A DNA stretch of 58,360 bases, taken from Clostridia bacterium. Its GTDB lineage: Bacteria > Bacillota > Clostridia > Oscillospirales > Acutalibacteraceae. This document shows positions 16,619-25,844 of the stretch, piece after piece (positions within the stretch are counted from its first letter, which is position 1; each line of letters starts with the position of its first letter). A program made the position numbers and the translations under genes. The notes under the pieces are model-generated. The model was not told the origin of the DNA. It saw only the letters and a list, made by a program, of their open reading frames with translations, and did not search any database. The stretch is from positions 1 through 58,360 of the forward strand of contig CAAFVV010000027.1 of the NCBI GenBank assembly GCA_900766585.1, given 5' to 3'.

Positions 16619-17851
16619 ATGAAATTTGCCGTTCGCTGCCTGGCGGCGGTTTTGGCGGTGTGCTGTGCCGCCGTATGGGGACTGGCCGGGTGGATGACGC
16701 AGACACTGCCCGACCGCTACTGGGTCACGCAGGGCAACACACTGACGCCCTCGCCGCTCGTCAGCGGGCGCGCCGACAACGAGGGAGACACCGTAGCCGC
16801 CGCACAGCGCGAAGCGGGGAGCAACTACCCGCTGACTCTGCGGCTGTTTGACTGTATTCCGCTCAAAAGCGCCGTGGCTACCGTCGTCAACACGCCGGTC
16901 GTTGTTCCCTGCGGCACGCCGTTCGGTATCAAAATGTATACCGACGGCGTACTGATCGTGGGGCTTACCGAGGTGGAAACAGCTGCCGGGCTGAATAACC
17001 CCGCCAAGAAAGCCGGTATACGCGTCGGCGATGTCCTGCTTGCCATCGACGGCAAAACGGTCAACACCATCCGTGAAGTCTCCGACTGCATCGAAAACTG
17101 CGGCGGACGCATTCTGGAATGGCGCATCCGCCGCAGCAATCTGGAATTTACCGTCCGCTTTGCCCCGATAAAGGGGACGGACAAGCAGTACAAAGCCGGT
17201 TTGTGGATCCGCGACAGCTCTGCCGGGATCGGCACCATGACCTTTTATGACCCCGAGACCGGACTGTTCGGCGGACTCGGTCACGGGGTCAGCGATGCAG
17301 ACACCGGCGAGATCCTGCCCATTTCGACAGGCGAAGTCGTTCCCGCCCGTATTTTCAATGTGGTGCCGGGCATTTCCGGACAGCCGGGAGAGCTTTGCGG
17401 CACATTTGAGCCGGGCACGCTGGGGACGCTTCTGAAAAACGGCGATACCGGCGTCGTCGGCACGCTTCTGAAAAAGCCCTCTCTCCGCGGCGCCATTCCC
17501 CTCGCTCTGCGCCAGCAGGTCAAAAAAGGACCTGTCCTGATCCTGACCACCTTAAACGGCAAGGAGCCGGACTGGTATGAGGCGGAGATCGAACAGATCC
17601 GCCAAAACGACGGCAACCAGAACCGCCACCTGATCCTGCACATCACCGACCCCGCCCTTTTATCGCGCACCGGCGGCATCGTGCAGGGGATGAGCGGATC
17701 CCCCATTATACAGGACGGCAGGCTCGTCGGCGCCGTGACCCACGTCTTTATCAACGACCCCACCCACGGCTACGGCATTTTTGCCGAGACTATGCTGCGC
17801 ACACTGCGAGAAACGGCAGAGGAACGCGCAGAGCAGCAAAATGCCTCCTGA
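16619..17851 (+). CDS. spoIVB: SpoIVB sporulation peptidase
   Basis: A serine peptidase (family S55) made in the forespore and exported to the intermembrane space. In Bacillus it cleaves SpoIVFA to trigger pro-sigma-K processing. The 410-residue protein has an N-terminal membrane segment (residues 5-22), the SpoIVB-specific GTPFGIKMYTDGVLIVG, a PDZ domain (around KAGIRVGDVLLAIDG), and the peptidase domain. The catalytic histidine is in GGLGHGV and the serine in GMSGSPI, followed by VTHVFINDPTHGYGIF. ATG 16619 gives the proper signal anchor. This gene is the clearest sign that the organism, or its ancestors, forms endospores. I could not recognise a forespore sigma-factor promoter. Confidence 0.95.
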   Translation: MKFAVRCLAAVLAVCCAAVWGLAGWMTQTLPDRYWVTQGNTLTPSPLVSGRADNEGDTVAAAQREAGSNYPLTLRLFDCIPLKSAVATVVNTPVVVPCGTPFGIKMYTDGVLIVGLTEVETAAGLNNPAKKAGIRVGDVLLAIDGKTVNTIREVSDCIENCGGRILEWRIRRSNLEFTVRFAPIKGTDKQYKAGLWIRDSSAGIGTMTFYDPETGLFGGLGHGVSDADTGEILPISTGEVVPARIFNVVPGISGQPGELCGTFEPGTLGTLLKNGDTGVVGTLLKKPSLRGAIPLALRQQVKKGPVLILTTLNGKEPDWYEAEIEQIRQNDGNQNRHLILHITDPALLSRTGGIVQGMSGSPIIQDGRLVGAVTHVFINDPTHGYGIFAETMLRTLRETAEERAEQQNAS

Positions 17852-17854
17852 ACG

Positions 17855-17889
17855 AAAAAACGCACAGCCCGGTGCAAAACCGGGCCGTA
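17855..17889. terminator. bidirectional terminator between spoIVB and the MBL gene
   Basis: GCCCGG (17867-17872) pairs with CCGGGC (17880-17885), with further pairing in the flanks. Six A lie on the left and seven T on the right, so it can end transcription from both convergent genes. Confidence 0.75.
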
Positions 17890-17929
17890 CGCTTTTTTTC
17901 GGAGAATAGTCTCCCGCCGAAAGCGGCAC

Positions 17930-18664
17930 TTACAGCAAATACTGCGCCCCGTCCGCCGCAAAATAAATCGGGAAGGGCAGCGTGTTCTGCCATGCATTGA
18001 CGGCGGCGACCGCAGCCTCCATGCCGCAGACATGATGAAAAATCAGCCGTTTTGTGGGGCAGGCCTCCACATGCGGCCGAATCTGTTCCGGCCCGAAGTG
18101 TGCCAGCTCACAGATCACGGCGTCGCTTTTCAGCTGCTTTGCCGCCGCCGGAAAATCGGAAGCATCCGGCCGCAGGTCGCCGGTCAGGAATATCCGCCGC
18201 CCCTCTCCCTCCAGCATATAGGCAAAGGAGGGATACTGCTCCCCCATATGCCCGGTCGGAATCGCCGTAACGGCAAGACAGCCGTCATCGTAAATCACAC
18301 CCGCCTGCGCCGTTTTCAGCCGGATCCTGCGATCACAAAGCTGTTTATCGCCCGCCAGAAGCATGGCGCGAAACGCTTCCACACCCGCCTGCTCCGGCAG
18401 ATACACATCAAAAGACGCGTCAACAAAATACCAGTTCGCCAGGCTGCACAGATGCGGTATCCCAAAGGTATGGTCACTGTGCATATGCGTCGCAAAGACA
18501 GCCCTCAGCTGCGAAAACGGGATGCCGCCGCGCACCATAAGATCCGCCACGGGCGCGCCGCCGTCCAGCAGATAAACGCCGCCCGCACATTGCAGCAGCG
18601 CCGCCGAACAAAAGCGGTCGGGCTGCGGCACCCCGTGACTTGTTCCCCAGAAGATCAGCTTCAT
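17930..18664 (-). CDS. metallo-beta-lactamase-fold hydrolase, RNase Z-like
   Basis: A 244-residue cytoplasmic metallohydrolase. The binuclear metal site is visible as THMHSDHTFGIPHL (HxHxDH), a histidine in PTGHMGE, the bridging aspartate in LTGDLRPD, and a late histidine in FHHVCG. The start MKLIFWGTSHGVP and the layout resemble RNase Z/arylsulfatase-type members. It lacks the long flexible exosite arm of true RNase Z, so a tRNA role is not claimed. ATG 18664 follows AGAGGAG. It lies downstream of the 26-kb glycan operon, separated by a strong hairpin, and may receive read-through. Confidence 0.8.
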   Translation of the reverse strand: MKLIFWGTSHGVPQPDRFCSAALLQCAGGVYLLDGGAPVADLMVRGGIPFSQLRAVFATHMHSDHTFGIPHLCSLANWYFVDASFDVYLPEQAGVEAFRAMLLAGDKQLCDRRIRLKTAQAGVIYDDGCLAVTAIPTGHMGEQYPSFAYMLEGEGRRIFLTGDLRPDASDFPAAAKQLKSDAVICELAHFGPEQIRPHVEACPTKRLIFHHVCGMEAAVAAVNAWQNTLPFPIYFAADGAQYLL

Positions 18665-18693
18665 CGCCCGCACTCCTCTTTCCGCGCCGAACC

Positions 18694-18724
18694 GCCCGCC
18701 GCTGTCCCCGGAGACAGGGCGGGC
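18694..18724 (-). other. strong RNA hairpin at the end of the glycan operon
   Basis: A 12-bp stem with one bulge (18694-18706 with 18713-18724). On the minus strand it follows the last gene of the operon by 9 bases, but no T run follows. It may stabilise the 3' end or act as a weak terminator. Confidence 0.55.
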
Positions 18725-18732
18725 TGCTGCGC

Positions 18733-20733
18733 TTACTGATAGGTATTGTTTTTCACCGTCAGCCCCGTCACACGGAAGGCGCTGTCCTCAAACGAGATGA
18801 CTGAACGGTTCATATACGGCGAAGCCAGATAGGTATTCCCCGAGATGGTGATATTTGAGGCATTGTGGCAGCTGATCTCACCGCGGTTTCCGCTGTCATT
18901 GGCAAGAGCCGTGGGGTTTTTGACGGTGTTGTTTCTCACCGTCACGCGATCCGCCGAGGTAATATCGAGCAGCTTGCTGGGGAAATCAACAAATGTATTG
19001 TTCTCGATCAGAATGTTCTTCATCACCGGGTAGGTGGAGCGGGTGCTGTTGATATTGGCATGGATCTCGATCAGCGCCGTCCAGTTGTTCACGTTGCAGC
19101 GTTCAAAGGTGTTGTTTTTTACCGTCAGCCCGTCAACGCCGGTTCCCTCCGACCAGAGGCCGGTGCTGATATCCGTCACGATCAGGATCGACGCCCCCTG
19201 ATTGCGGAAAAAGCGGTTGTTTTCGATCAGCCCGTCGCCGGCCTGCGCCAAAATCCCGCGGGCGCGCCCCTCATGGTACACGTTGCCGGCAATATAATAT
19301 TTGCTGCTGTTATACCGTGTATTTACCACGATACAGTTTTTCTGCACGCTCGCCGGCAGCTTTTTGTCCAGCGTAACCAGCGTTCCCTCCTTCTTTTCGA
19401 TCTTCGCCGTCACATTCAGCGGCGTATAATCGTCTTTCAGGAAGGACAGCGTATCACCCGCGGCAAACGGCATCGTATTGGTCAGCCGCAGCTGAGAATC
19501 CCCTGTCCGTGTCTCCACCTGCGCCACGTTGTCATGGACGTTGGTGCCGTCATCTCCGGAAAAGGAGAAATCACAGCCCTCGATCCAAAGATGACCGGAG
19601 GTGTTGAGCGCATGGACGCAGTCAGCCTGTGTGGAAAGACGGCGCCTGCTCTCCTCGCCGGGACGCAGACCGATGGTGCAGTCTTTCAGCATCATATGAC
19701 CGCTGCCGTTACTGAATACAAACCCCATACCGGAAGCGCCGTAGATCTTGATGCAGCGATAGGTGATGTTCTGTGAATTGCTGATTTCAAAGCAGTGACT
19801 TTTGCAGGCATAATTGCGGGTCAGATAGATCTCCCCCACCTGCATGGAAGCGGACTGAGCCAGACCGTATACCCGGATCCGGTTGCCGCCGAGGCTCTCG
19901 ATGCGGGTATAATTCATCGGCCCGTGGAACTCCTTGCCGCCTGCCGTGCCGGGCGTCAGCGTTTCGGGGTCGAACTGATTCATCGTGTAAAACACGATAT
20001 CGGGCACCTTGACCGTACTGACCTCGGGCAATTCAAAATCAATGCTGTCGCCGTCCTTCCGGATGACCTTCATCAGGTTGGCGGGACGATAGTACGCCCA
20101 ATCCCAGTCGATCACCAGATCCCGCACCTCTACCGTGTCACACTCCGAAAAATAGAACATATACGGACTGCGGAAGATAAACTCAGCACCCTGACCGTCG
20201 ATCACCACGTTTTTGGCGCCCTTCATGGTCATGTTACGGGAGGGGCTGAAGGTGTACACCCCTTTTTTGATCACGACCTTCGTATTCGGGAACTCCGCAG
20301 CATAGGACAGCGCCAGAGAAAAGGCATCGGAATTATCCTTGCTCGCCGTACTCATGCCGAAGGTCGCGGCATCAATAACCTTAAGCCCCTTATCCGACGG
20401 CGCGCGCACCGTAACGCCGTTGGGACTCTGACTGACCGTATACGACATATGGTTTCCTCCTGTTGTCACGGTGCTTGTCCGGTTTCCCTGTGTCGGCACA
20501 GATCCGTTACGGCTTGTAGAGCGGCCGGACGTCGCCGTTGTTTTTTCGTCATCCGGCTTTGCCGTACCGGTCGTTTCTGTTTTGCTGTCGGAGCCGTCCG
20601 CGGTTGTCATCTCCGCAGAAGCGGCGCTTTCCGGCACGGATACCGCCGATTCCCCGGGAGTTTTGTCCTGACATCCCGCCAGCACAGCGCATAGCAGGCA
20701 GAAAACGACAGCCAGACAAGATATACGCCTCAT
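18733..20733 (-). CDS. surface lipoprotein beta-helix, GH110-like
   Basis: A 666-residue predicted lipoprotein. The signal peptide ends LAGC with the lipidated Cys at residue 21, followed by a Ser/Thr-rich linker to about residue 95 and then a right-handed parallel beta-helix. It resembles GH110 exo-alpha-galactosidases through ADCVH (370-374) and GDDGTNVHD (393-401), which match the acidic motifs ADATHF and DDAxNVHG of that family. Enzymatic activity on an alpha-linked galactosyl or related residue at the cell surface is inferred. ATG 20733 is chosen because the signal peptide starts there and GGGAGAG precedes it. It is the last gene of the operon, 16 bases after another GH110-like gene. Confidence 0.75.
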   Translation of the reverse strand: MRRISCLAVVFCLLCAVLAGCQDKTPGESAVSVPESAASAEMTTADGSDSKTETTGTAKPDDEKTTATSGRSTSRNGSVPTQGNRTSTVTTGGNHMSYTVSQSPNGVTVRAPSDKGLKVIDAATFGMSTASKDNSDAFSLALSYAAEFPNTKVVIKKGVYTFSPSRNMTMKGAKNVVIDGQGAEFIFRSPYMFYFSECDTVEVRDLVIDWDWAYYRPANLMKVIRKDGDSIDFELPEVSTVKVPDIVFYTMNQFDPETLTPGTAGGKEFHGPMNYTRIESLGGNRIRVYGLAQSASMQVGEIYLTRNYACKSHCFEISNSQNITYRCIKIYGASGMGFVFSNGSGHMMLKDCTIGLRPGEESRRRLSTQADCVHALNTSGHLWIEGCDFSFSGDDGTNVHDNVAQVETRTGDSQLRLTNTMPFAAGDTLSFLKDDYTPLNVTAKIEKKEGTLVTLDKKLPASVQKNCIVVNTRYNSSKYYIAGNVYHEGRARGILAQAGDGLIENNRFFRNQGASILIVTDISTGLWSEGTGVDGLTVKNNTFERCNVNNWTALIEIHANINSTRSTYPVMKNILIENNTFVDFPSKLLDITSADRVTVRNNTVKNPTALANDSGNRGEISCHNASNITISGNTYLASPYMNRSVISFEDSAFRVTGLTVKNNTYQ

Positions 20734-20749
20734 AGTTGACTCTCTCCCT

Positions 20750-22396
20750 TCATGTATCCGTTTCAATCGTGTTATTCCGATTATGCAGCGTACAGCACCG
20801 GGTCAGAATCTCCGCCGCCTGTGCATCGGCACAGATCAGGCGGTTGTTTTTCACCTCCAGCTCCCGCACATAACGGGCATGGACAAGCGGTCCGCGGGAT
20901 TTGCGGAATACATTGCCGTCGATCACGATCCGCCCGTGATAATAGGTGGGCGACTGCTCCAGTTCCGGCACAACCTCCACCGCCGCCGTACCCCAGCCGA
21001 CGATCCCGCTGTTTTTGCACTCGATCTGATTCCCGGACACCTCAACATCCTCCACCGGACCGGATTCGTACCAGTACCGGCAGTCACCGGATATCCATAT
21101 GGCGGCGCCGTTGGAATGCAGCTCATTGCCTGTGATGCGCACACGTCCGCGGCAGGAGATCAGGAAGCTGCGGGCGCGGTTTTTGCCGGTCACACAGCCG
21201 GTGATCGTCACATTTTCCGGCGCGCGGTCGATATTCTCTACGCCGTCCTGTTCAGCTATCCCCTCCGGCAGGCGATCCACCGAGACACAGCAAAGCTGCC
21301 CGTTGACCCTTTCCGCCGAGACCACACGGCACTCACCGAACGCCGTCATATCCCCGCACTTGATCAGGCAAAGCCGGTCGCCGGCATGATACAGCGGCAC
21401 ACCCTCCTGCTGATTATGCATAAACTGCAAATACAGCCGATTACCCTCGATCTTCTGTACACGGGTATAGATGCCGTGCACATTTGTCGCGTCGTCGCAC
21501 TGACTTTCCATCACACAATCCTTCATCAGAATATCGCCGGAGCAGTTGACAAAATGTGTGGCGTCGGCACAGGACGAGATCAGGCGGTTCTCCGAAGGCT
21601 CTATGCGGCAGCCGGTCAGGCTCACATTGTGACAGAGCTGAAAAATAAACGCCATGCCCTCGCTGTGGTGGATCGTCACATTGTCGATCCGGACATTCCG
21701 ACACTCGCTGAAAACCATACCGGGATTTTCTCTGGTGGCATGTACCATCACCAATACGTTGCCGGGACGGATCACATACGGAAACTCCCGCTCGCGCAGC
21801 CGAAGCCGCACACGCCCGTTTGGCAGCTCCTCCGCCGTATACCCGTACTTATCCAAAAAGCAGTCCGCAGTCTCCGGCTCCAGATCCCCGGTCAGGGGCG
21901 AATACTGCATCATGTTGAGAATACGGCTCACATCCCACTTCCAGCCGGTAAAATGCAGCCGCTCATGGCAAACATAATATGGAAAACGCACAGCGTCAAT
22001 TTTCAAGATCACTTCATGAGCCGATGCCTCCTCCACCAGCCCTTCGGAATAAAACGGGCGGTCAAAATCCACGGACAGATCCCGGATGCACACATCCTCG
22101 CACCCGTCAAAAACAGCGGGTGTCATCTTGCCGTGAAACAGCAGCTTTGCACCGTTTCCCTCGATCTCTATTCGCTTTCCGCCGATAAACGGCATGCCGA
22201 TGCATTTGCTGCTCTTGTCGTTGTTGGAAACAAAATAGAACCGTTCGCAGGCGGTATCAGGGTAAAAATCGTAGCTGCCCGGCTCGATCACCAGCCGCCC
22301 GCCTCCTTCACCGGTAAGCGCCGCGATCGCCTCCTGCATCGCCAGACAGGCATCTCCCATCCGGTCCAAATAGGTACTAAACTGTACAACCTTCAT
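20750..22396 (-). CDS. GH110-family alpha-galactosidase-like beta-helix protein
   Basis: A 548-residue protein without signal peptide, so probably cytoplasmic. It is the closest of the four beta-helix proteins to GH110 alpha-1,3-galactosidases: a pectate-lyase-like helix with ADATHF (277-282) and CDDATNVHGIYTRV starting at residue 300. Aspartates in these two motifs are implicated in catalysis in characterised GH110 enzymes. It would remove terminal alpha-galactose, or a similar residue, from imported oligosaccharides. ATG 22396 follows GGTGAG; upstream in-frame codons lack a ribosome binding site. It sits between the NPDTG surface protein and the lipoprotein paralogue in the operon. Exact substrate unproven. 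Confidence 0.8.
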   Translation of the reverse strand: MKVVQFSTYLDRMGDACLAMQEAIAALTGEGGGRLVIEPGSYDFYPDTACERFYFVSNNDKSSKCIGMPFIGGKRIEIEGNGAKLLFHGKMTPAVFDGCEDVCIRDLSVDFDRPFYSEGLVEEASAHEVILKIDAVRFPYYVCHERLHFTGWKWDVSRILNMMQYSPLTGDLEPETADCFLDKYGYTAEELPNGRVRLRLREREFPYVIRPGNVLVMVHATRENPGMVFSECRNVRIDNVTIHHSEGMAFIFQLCHNVSLTGCRIEPSENRLISSCADATHFVNCSGDILMKDCVMESQCDDATNVHGIYTRVQKIEGNRLYLQFMHNQQEGVPLYHAGDRLCLIKCGDMTAFGECRVVSAERVNGQLCCVSVDRLPEGIAEQDGVENIDRAPENVTITGCVTGKNRARSFLISCRGRVRITGNELHSNGAAIWISGDCRYWYESGPVEDVEVSGNQIECKNSGIVGWGTAAVEVVPELEQSPTYYHGRIVIDGNVFRKSRGPLVHARYVRELEVKNNRLICADAQAAEILTRCCTLHNRNNTIETDT

Positions 22397-22450
22397 AGTC
22401 TCACCTTTCCTCATAGTCGGCAACCGCCTCTGCCTGTCTGACGGAGTCCA

Positions 22451-22481
22451 TTCCCCCGCCCGCTCAAAAAGGGCGGGGGAA
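22451..22481 (-). other. perfect 11-bp hairpin within the operon
   Basis: TTCCCCCGCCC (22451-22461) and GGGCGGGGGAA (22471-22481) around a 9-base loop, in the 129-base gap between the NPDTG-protein stop and the GH110 gene. No T run follows on the minus strand. It could slow decay of the upstream transcript or attenuate the last two genes. Confidence 0.65.
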
Positions 22482-22525
22482 TGTATTCCCGCGGCAAACC
22501 TGCGCGGTTCCGTTGCAGGGGAAAA

Positions 22526-24151
22526 TTATTTGTGTTTTCTGACGACCGTGCACACCGCGGCGGCTGCCGTCAGCACAGCCAGAGCGGCCACAGGGACAGC
22601 GGCACCGGTATCCGGATTTTCTCCGTTTCCGCCGTCAGAGGCTGCCCCGGAGGATTCGGCCGGCGTCTCGGCGGAGGACTCACCGGAAGATTCCGGCAGG
22701 ACCGGCGCAGAGGATTCGGCATCGTCGGAGGACTCGCCCGGCTTCTGCGCGGTCAGCTCATCCACCACGGCAGACGCCGATTTTTCGCTCATCCGATACT
22801 CATCGAGATATACCGACTTGCCGTTTGTCACCGCAGAATCCGCGTCGATCAGGCAGGCATTGACCTCGGTGAGATCCATATCGCCGTCCACAAGAGAACC
22901 CATGTTCAGTTTAAGGGAGGTGCGGGGCACGAGAACATAGCCTTTAAAGCCCGCCGGAATCACCAGACGTCCGTCACCGCCGTTTTGCTGCTCCTTCGCC
23001 TCGCCGTCTGTGCTGACCAGATAATACTTTTTGCCCTCACCGACATACCAGCGTTCACCGCTTTTTTCTTCAAACGTAAAGCCCAGTGCGACCTGTCCGT
23101 CCTCGGCGGTCTGCGGGTTCTCCGCATAGAACATCAGCGTTTTTCCGGCGTTTAAGTTGGTATTCTGCAGAGTGAGAAACGCCACGAACGACTGCTGCTG
23201 ACCGTTCCGGTCACCGAACGTGATCTTCAGAGCCGTTGACCCGTTCACGCCCTTGCCGGTCTCCAACGCAAAGTCGGCAGCCGCGCCGGCCTCCCAGCGG
23301 CTGATGACAGACGCCGTATAGCGCTTTTCAAAATTCTGGATCATCAGCGGGTCGATCTCTCCGTCGGGCAGCTCCGGCTCATTGGACTCCTGTGCATCAG
23401 AGGAGGCGGGAGGCTCCGTGTCGGAGGAAGCGGGAGGCTCAGTATTCGAAGAAGCGGGCGAGGATCCGTCACCGTAGCCGCGCACGGAATCCACATAGTA
23501 CACATTTTCGGCAAAATCCGCGCAGTGGAAGCCCAGCGCCAGCTCTGTGACCGCGCTCAGATCCGCATCTGCCGTCCAGTTCGCCATCGAGGAGAAGGGC
23601 ATGAAAATCGTCCCGGTGAAATCAGCCGGCAGCCAGTAGCGACCGTCCCCTGCCTTTTCCATAGCCACCATATCGTTGCTGCCGTCCGCCATCATAAAGA
23701 TGTCGCCGACATTGGGGCTGGTCATATACCGGGCGCTGTTGGTCTGTACATATCCCTCGATACGGCCGGCCATCTTGACACCGCCGACATCGGCAACGGT
23801 TTTGCCGCTGTCGGTCTTGATCCAGTAGCAGACGCCTGCAAAAGCGGAAAAATTATTGGCTGTGATCCGCGGATACAGGTTATTGACCGGCTGGTTGGTC
23901 GCAGTGTTGATACCGCCGATCGTAACCTTTACCGACTGACTGCCGGTATTTTTCACGGTCGTATCCGGGGCAAAGGTCAGCAGGCCGCCGTCACCCCAGA
24001 TATAGGCGTCGGCATTGGCGTCCGCTGACTCAAAATCCTGCAGCAGCGTATAGGTGTAATCCGCCGGTGCGGCGACCGCGCTCAGTCCCACGGCAATCAA
24101 TGTTACGCAAAGGGATAATAAAGCCGCTATGGCTAACATACTCTTTTTCAC
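22526..24151 (-). CDS. secreted two-module protein with NPDTG sortase-like tail
   Basis: A 541-residue surface protein. It has a signal peptide (to about residue 28), a beta-sandwich module starting LLQDFESADAN, a Ser/Pro-rich linker, and a second related module starting MIQNFEKRY. An SSES-rich stalk, NPDTG, a hydrophobic helix and the basic end RKHK follow. The tail has the layout of an LPXTG-type cell-wall anchor with Asn at the first position. The two modules look like carbohydrate-binding beta-sandwiches (galactose-binding or CBM-like), inferred from pattern only. It probably holds the target glycan at the cell surface. Start GTG 24151; the Shine-Dalgarno AAAGGAG is 12 bases away, rather far. 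It follows the lipoprotein binding protein. Confidence 0.7.
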   Translation of the reverse strand: MKKSMLAIAALLSLCVTLIAVGLSAVAAPADYTYTLLQDFESADANADAYIWGDGGLLTFAPDTTVKNTGSQSVKVTIGGINTATNQPVNNLYPRITANNFSAFAGVCYWIKTDSGKTVADVGGVKMAGRIEGYVQTNSARYMTSPNVGDIFMMADGSNDMVAMEKAGDGRYWLPADFTGTIFMPFSSMANWTADADLSAVTELALGFHCADFAENVYYVDSVRGYGDGSSPASSNTEPPASSDTEPPASSDAQESNEPELPDGEIDPLMIQNFEKRYTASVISRWEAGAAADFALETGKGVNGSTALKITFGDRNGQQQSFVAFLTLQNTNLNAGKTLMFYAENPQTAEDGQVALGFTFEEKSGERWYVGEGKKYYLVSTDGEAKEQQNGGDGRLVIPAGFKGYVLVPRTSLKLNMGSLVDGDMDLTEVNACLIDADSAVTNGKSVYLDEYRMSEKSASAVVDELTAQKPGESSDDAESSAPVLPESSGESSAETPAESSGAASDGGNGENPDTGAAVPVAALAVLTAAAAVCTVVRKHK

Positions 24152-24179
24152 GGTTCAGACACGCTCCTTTTTCCTGTGT

Positions 24180-25772
24180 TTATTTGGTGAGTTGATTCAG
24201 ACTTTCGACATTTTCCTCAATTGCAGCGTTGAACTGGTTCTTATAGATATTGACAATGGTCGACCACTGCTTTTCATGTGCATACTGGAAGCCGTAGTCA
24301 TAGCCGTTGTTGAGCCAGCCGTGCCAGTTGTTCGGATTATTCTTCATCTTATACTTGTTGTCCGGATCCCAGATGGCATCAACGAGATTTTTATACTGCG
24401 TTTCCGTGATGCCGGGAATTTCCGTCAGCAGCCACGAGGCATAGCGGGAATCCACACCGCGCTTTTCTCCGTACGCCTCCAGCTTTTTCTTGACCGCAGG
24501 CGTGCTCATGTACATTGTCGTCCAGATCAGCGCCTTGGCACCCTCGATGTTTTTCGCCTTTTTATAGATCACATAGCTCGAGGGCGTTCCGCTTTTATAG
24601 AACGATCCGCCCGCCTTCATCGACGGGAACGGCACCGCGTCGATGGTTCCGGCTTTCCACATCTCCTTGAAGGTGGTCCACGCACGGTAGTGGCCGGTCA
24701 CATGCATAGCCACCTGCCCGGACACGAACAGATCGGCGTTGTCATGATGGAACGAGGTCGCCACCTTATATTTGCCGTTCGGGCCGAGATCGTAGATAAA
24801 CTGCGCCGCCTCGGCAAACACGGGATCGGTGATATTGCAGGTCACCTGCTTGCCCTTGACGGTGACAAGGGATTTGCCCGTGATGATCGGCATGTAGTAG
24901 AAGAACAGACCGCCCACGCCCCACAGATCGGTTTTTCCGTCGTTGTCCGTGTCCTGGGTCAACTCGATCGCCATATCCAGCATCGACTGGAGATTCCATG
25001 TGCCGTCCGCCAGGCATTCCCGCGGCGTTTTCACCCCGTTTTGCTTGAAGATCTTCGGGTTGTAATACAGCGGCTCCATATACTGACCGTCGTTGTAGAT
25101 GGCATGATAGTGCTTGTCGTTCCAGGTGAACATTTTCATGATGTCGCGGGTGCTGTCCCAGATGGCATCGTTAAAATCGAAATAGCTGTCCAGAGCCAGA
25201 ATATTTCCTTTGACAATGTCATAGGGATAACTTTCCGCCAGCGGAATTGCCACATCCGGAGAATTGTCCGACAGGCTCAGCATGGCCAGCTTGGTATACC
25301 AGTCATTGTAATCTCCGCAGGAAACCAGCTCCAGATCAATGTTGTAATAGGCTTTCAGGATCTCCCACACGCCCGGCACGGCGGTCGTGGACAGATAGTC
25401 CGATGTCGTCCGCTCCGGACCGACAAACATGCGGATCTTTTTGTTGGTGATCTTGAAATCCTTCATTTTCAGGCCAAGCTCGGCATATTTGTTTTTATTG
25501 GTGTCTCCGGATATGCCGGTAGCACGGGTCGCCGCCTGCGTGCGCCCGCTGGTTTTTCCGCCCGGCGTCGTGGTCGCCGCAGAGCTTGCGGAGGGGTCTG
25601 TCTGCTCCGTCTCAGACGGCACGGAATCGTCCGACGGCGCAGTGGTGTCGGCAGTGCTTTCCACAGAGGATTCTGACGCGTCGGATTCTGCCGGCTCCCG
25701 GGAACACGCAAAAAGGGAGAGCAGCATGGCAAGCGTCAGAAGCACCGTAAGCACTCGCACAGTGTTTTTCAT
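24180..25772 (-). CDS. ABC transporter sugar-binding lipoprotein
   Basis: A 530-residue extracellular solute-binding protein of the family 1 type (oligosaccharide). The signal peptide ends SLFAC (Cys at residue 23), and a Ser/Thr/Glu-rich linker runs to about residue 75. The mature lobes show ISGDTNKNKY, the hinge around VPGVWEILKAYYNIDLE, and the ligand region YGVDSR-type C-terminus. It binds an oligosaccharide outside the membrane and passes it to the permeases encoded just upstream in the operon. ATG 25772 with AAAGGAG 9 bases before. An inverted repeat in the preceding 72-base gap may raise the yield of this gene relative to the permeases. Confidence 0.88.
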   Translation of the reverse strand: MKNTVRVLTVLLTLAMLLSLFACSREPAESDASESSVESTADTTAPSDDSVPSETEQTDPSASSAATTTPGGKTSGRTQAATRATGISGDTNKNKYAELGLKMKDFKITNKKIRMFVGPERTTSDYLSTTAVPGVWEILKAYYNIDLELVSCGDYNDWYTKLAMLSLSDNSPDVAIPLAESYPYDIVKGNILALDSYFDFNDAIWDSTRDIMKMFTWNDKHYHAIYNDGQYMEPLYYNPKIFKQNGVKTPRECLADGTWNLQSMLDMAIELTQDTDNDGKTDLWGVGGLFFYYMPIITGKSLVTVKGKQVTCNITDPVFAEAAQFIYDLGPNGKYKVATSFHHDNADLFVSGQVAMHVTGHYRAWTTFKEMWKAGTIDAVPFPSMKAGGSFYKSGTPSSYVIYKKAKNIEGAKALIWTTMYMSTPAVKKKLEAYGEKRGVDSRYASWLLTEIPGITETQYKNLVDAIWDPDNKYKMKNNPNNWHGWLNNGYDYGFQYAHEKQWSTIVNIYKNQFNAAIEENVESLNQLTK

Positions 25773-25807
25773 TCCTACACACTCCTTTTTATGAATTTGA
25801 TTTATGA

Positions 25808-25824
25808 TAATGGCTCGGCCATTA
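25808..25824 (-). other. inverted repeat between permease and binding protein
   Basis: TAATGGC-TCG-GCCATTA, a 7-bp stem with a 3-base loop, between the permease start region side and the binding-protein start. Such intercistronic hairpins often protect transcripts of abundant binding proteins; here this is inference. Confidence 0.45.
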
Positions 25825-25844
25825 AGCCCTGAGTAAACCGGACG

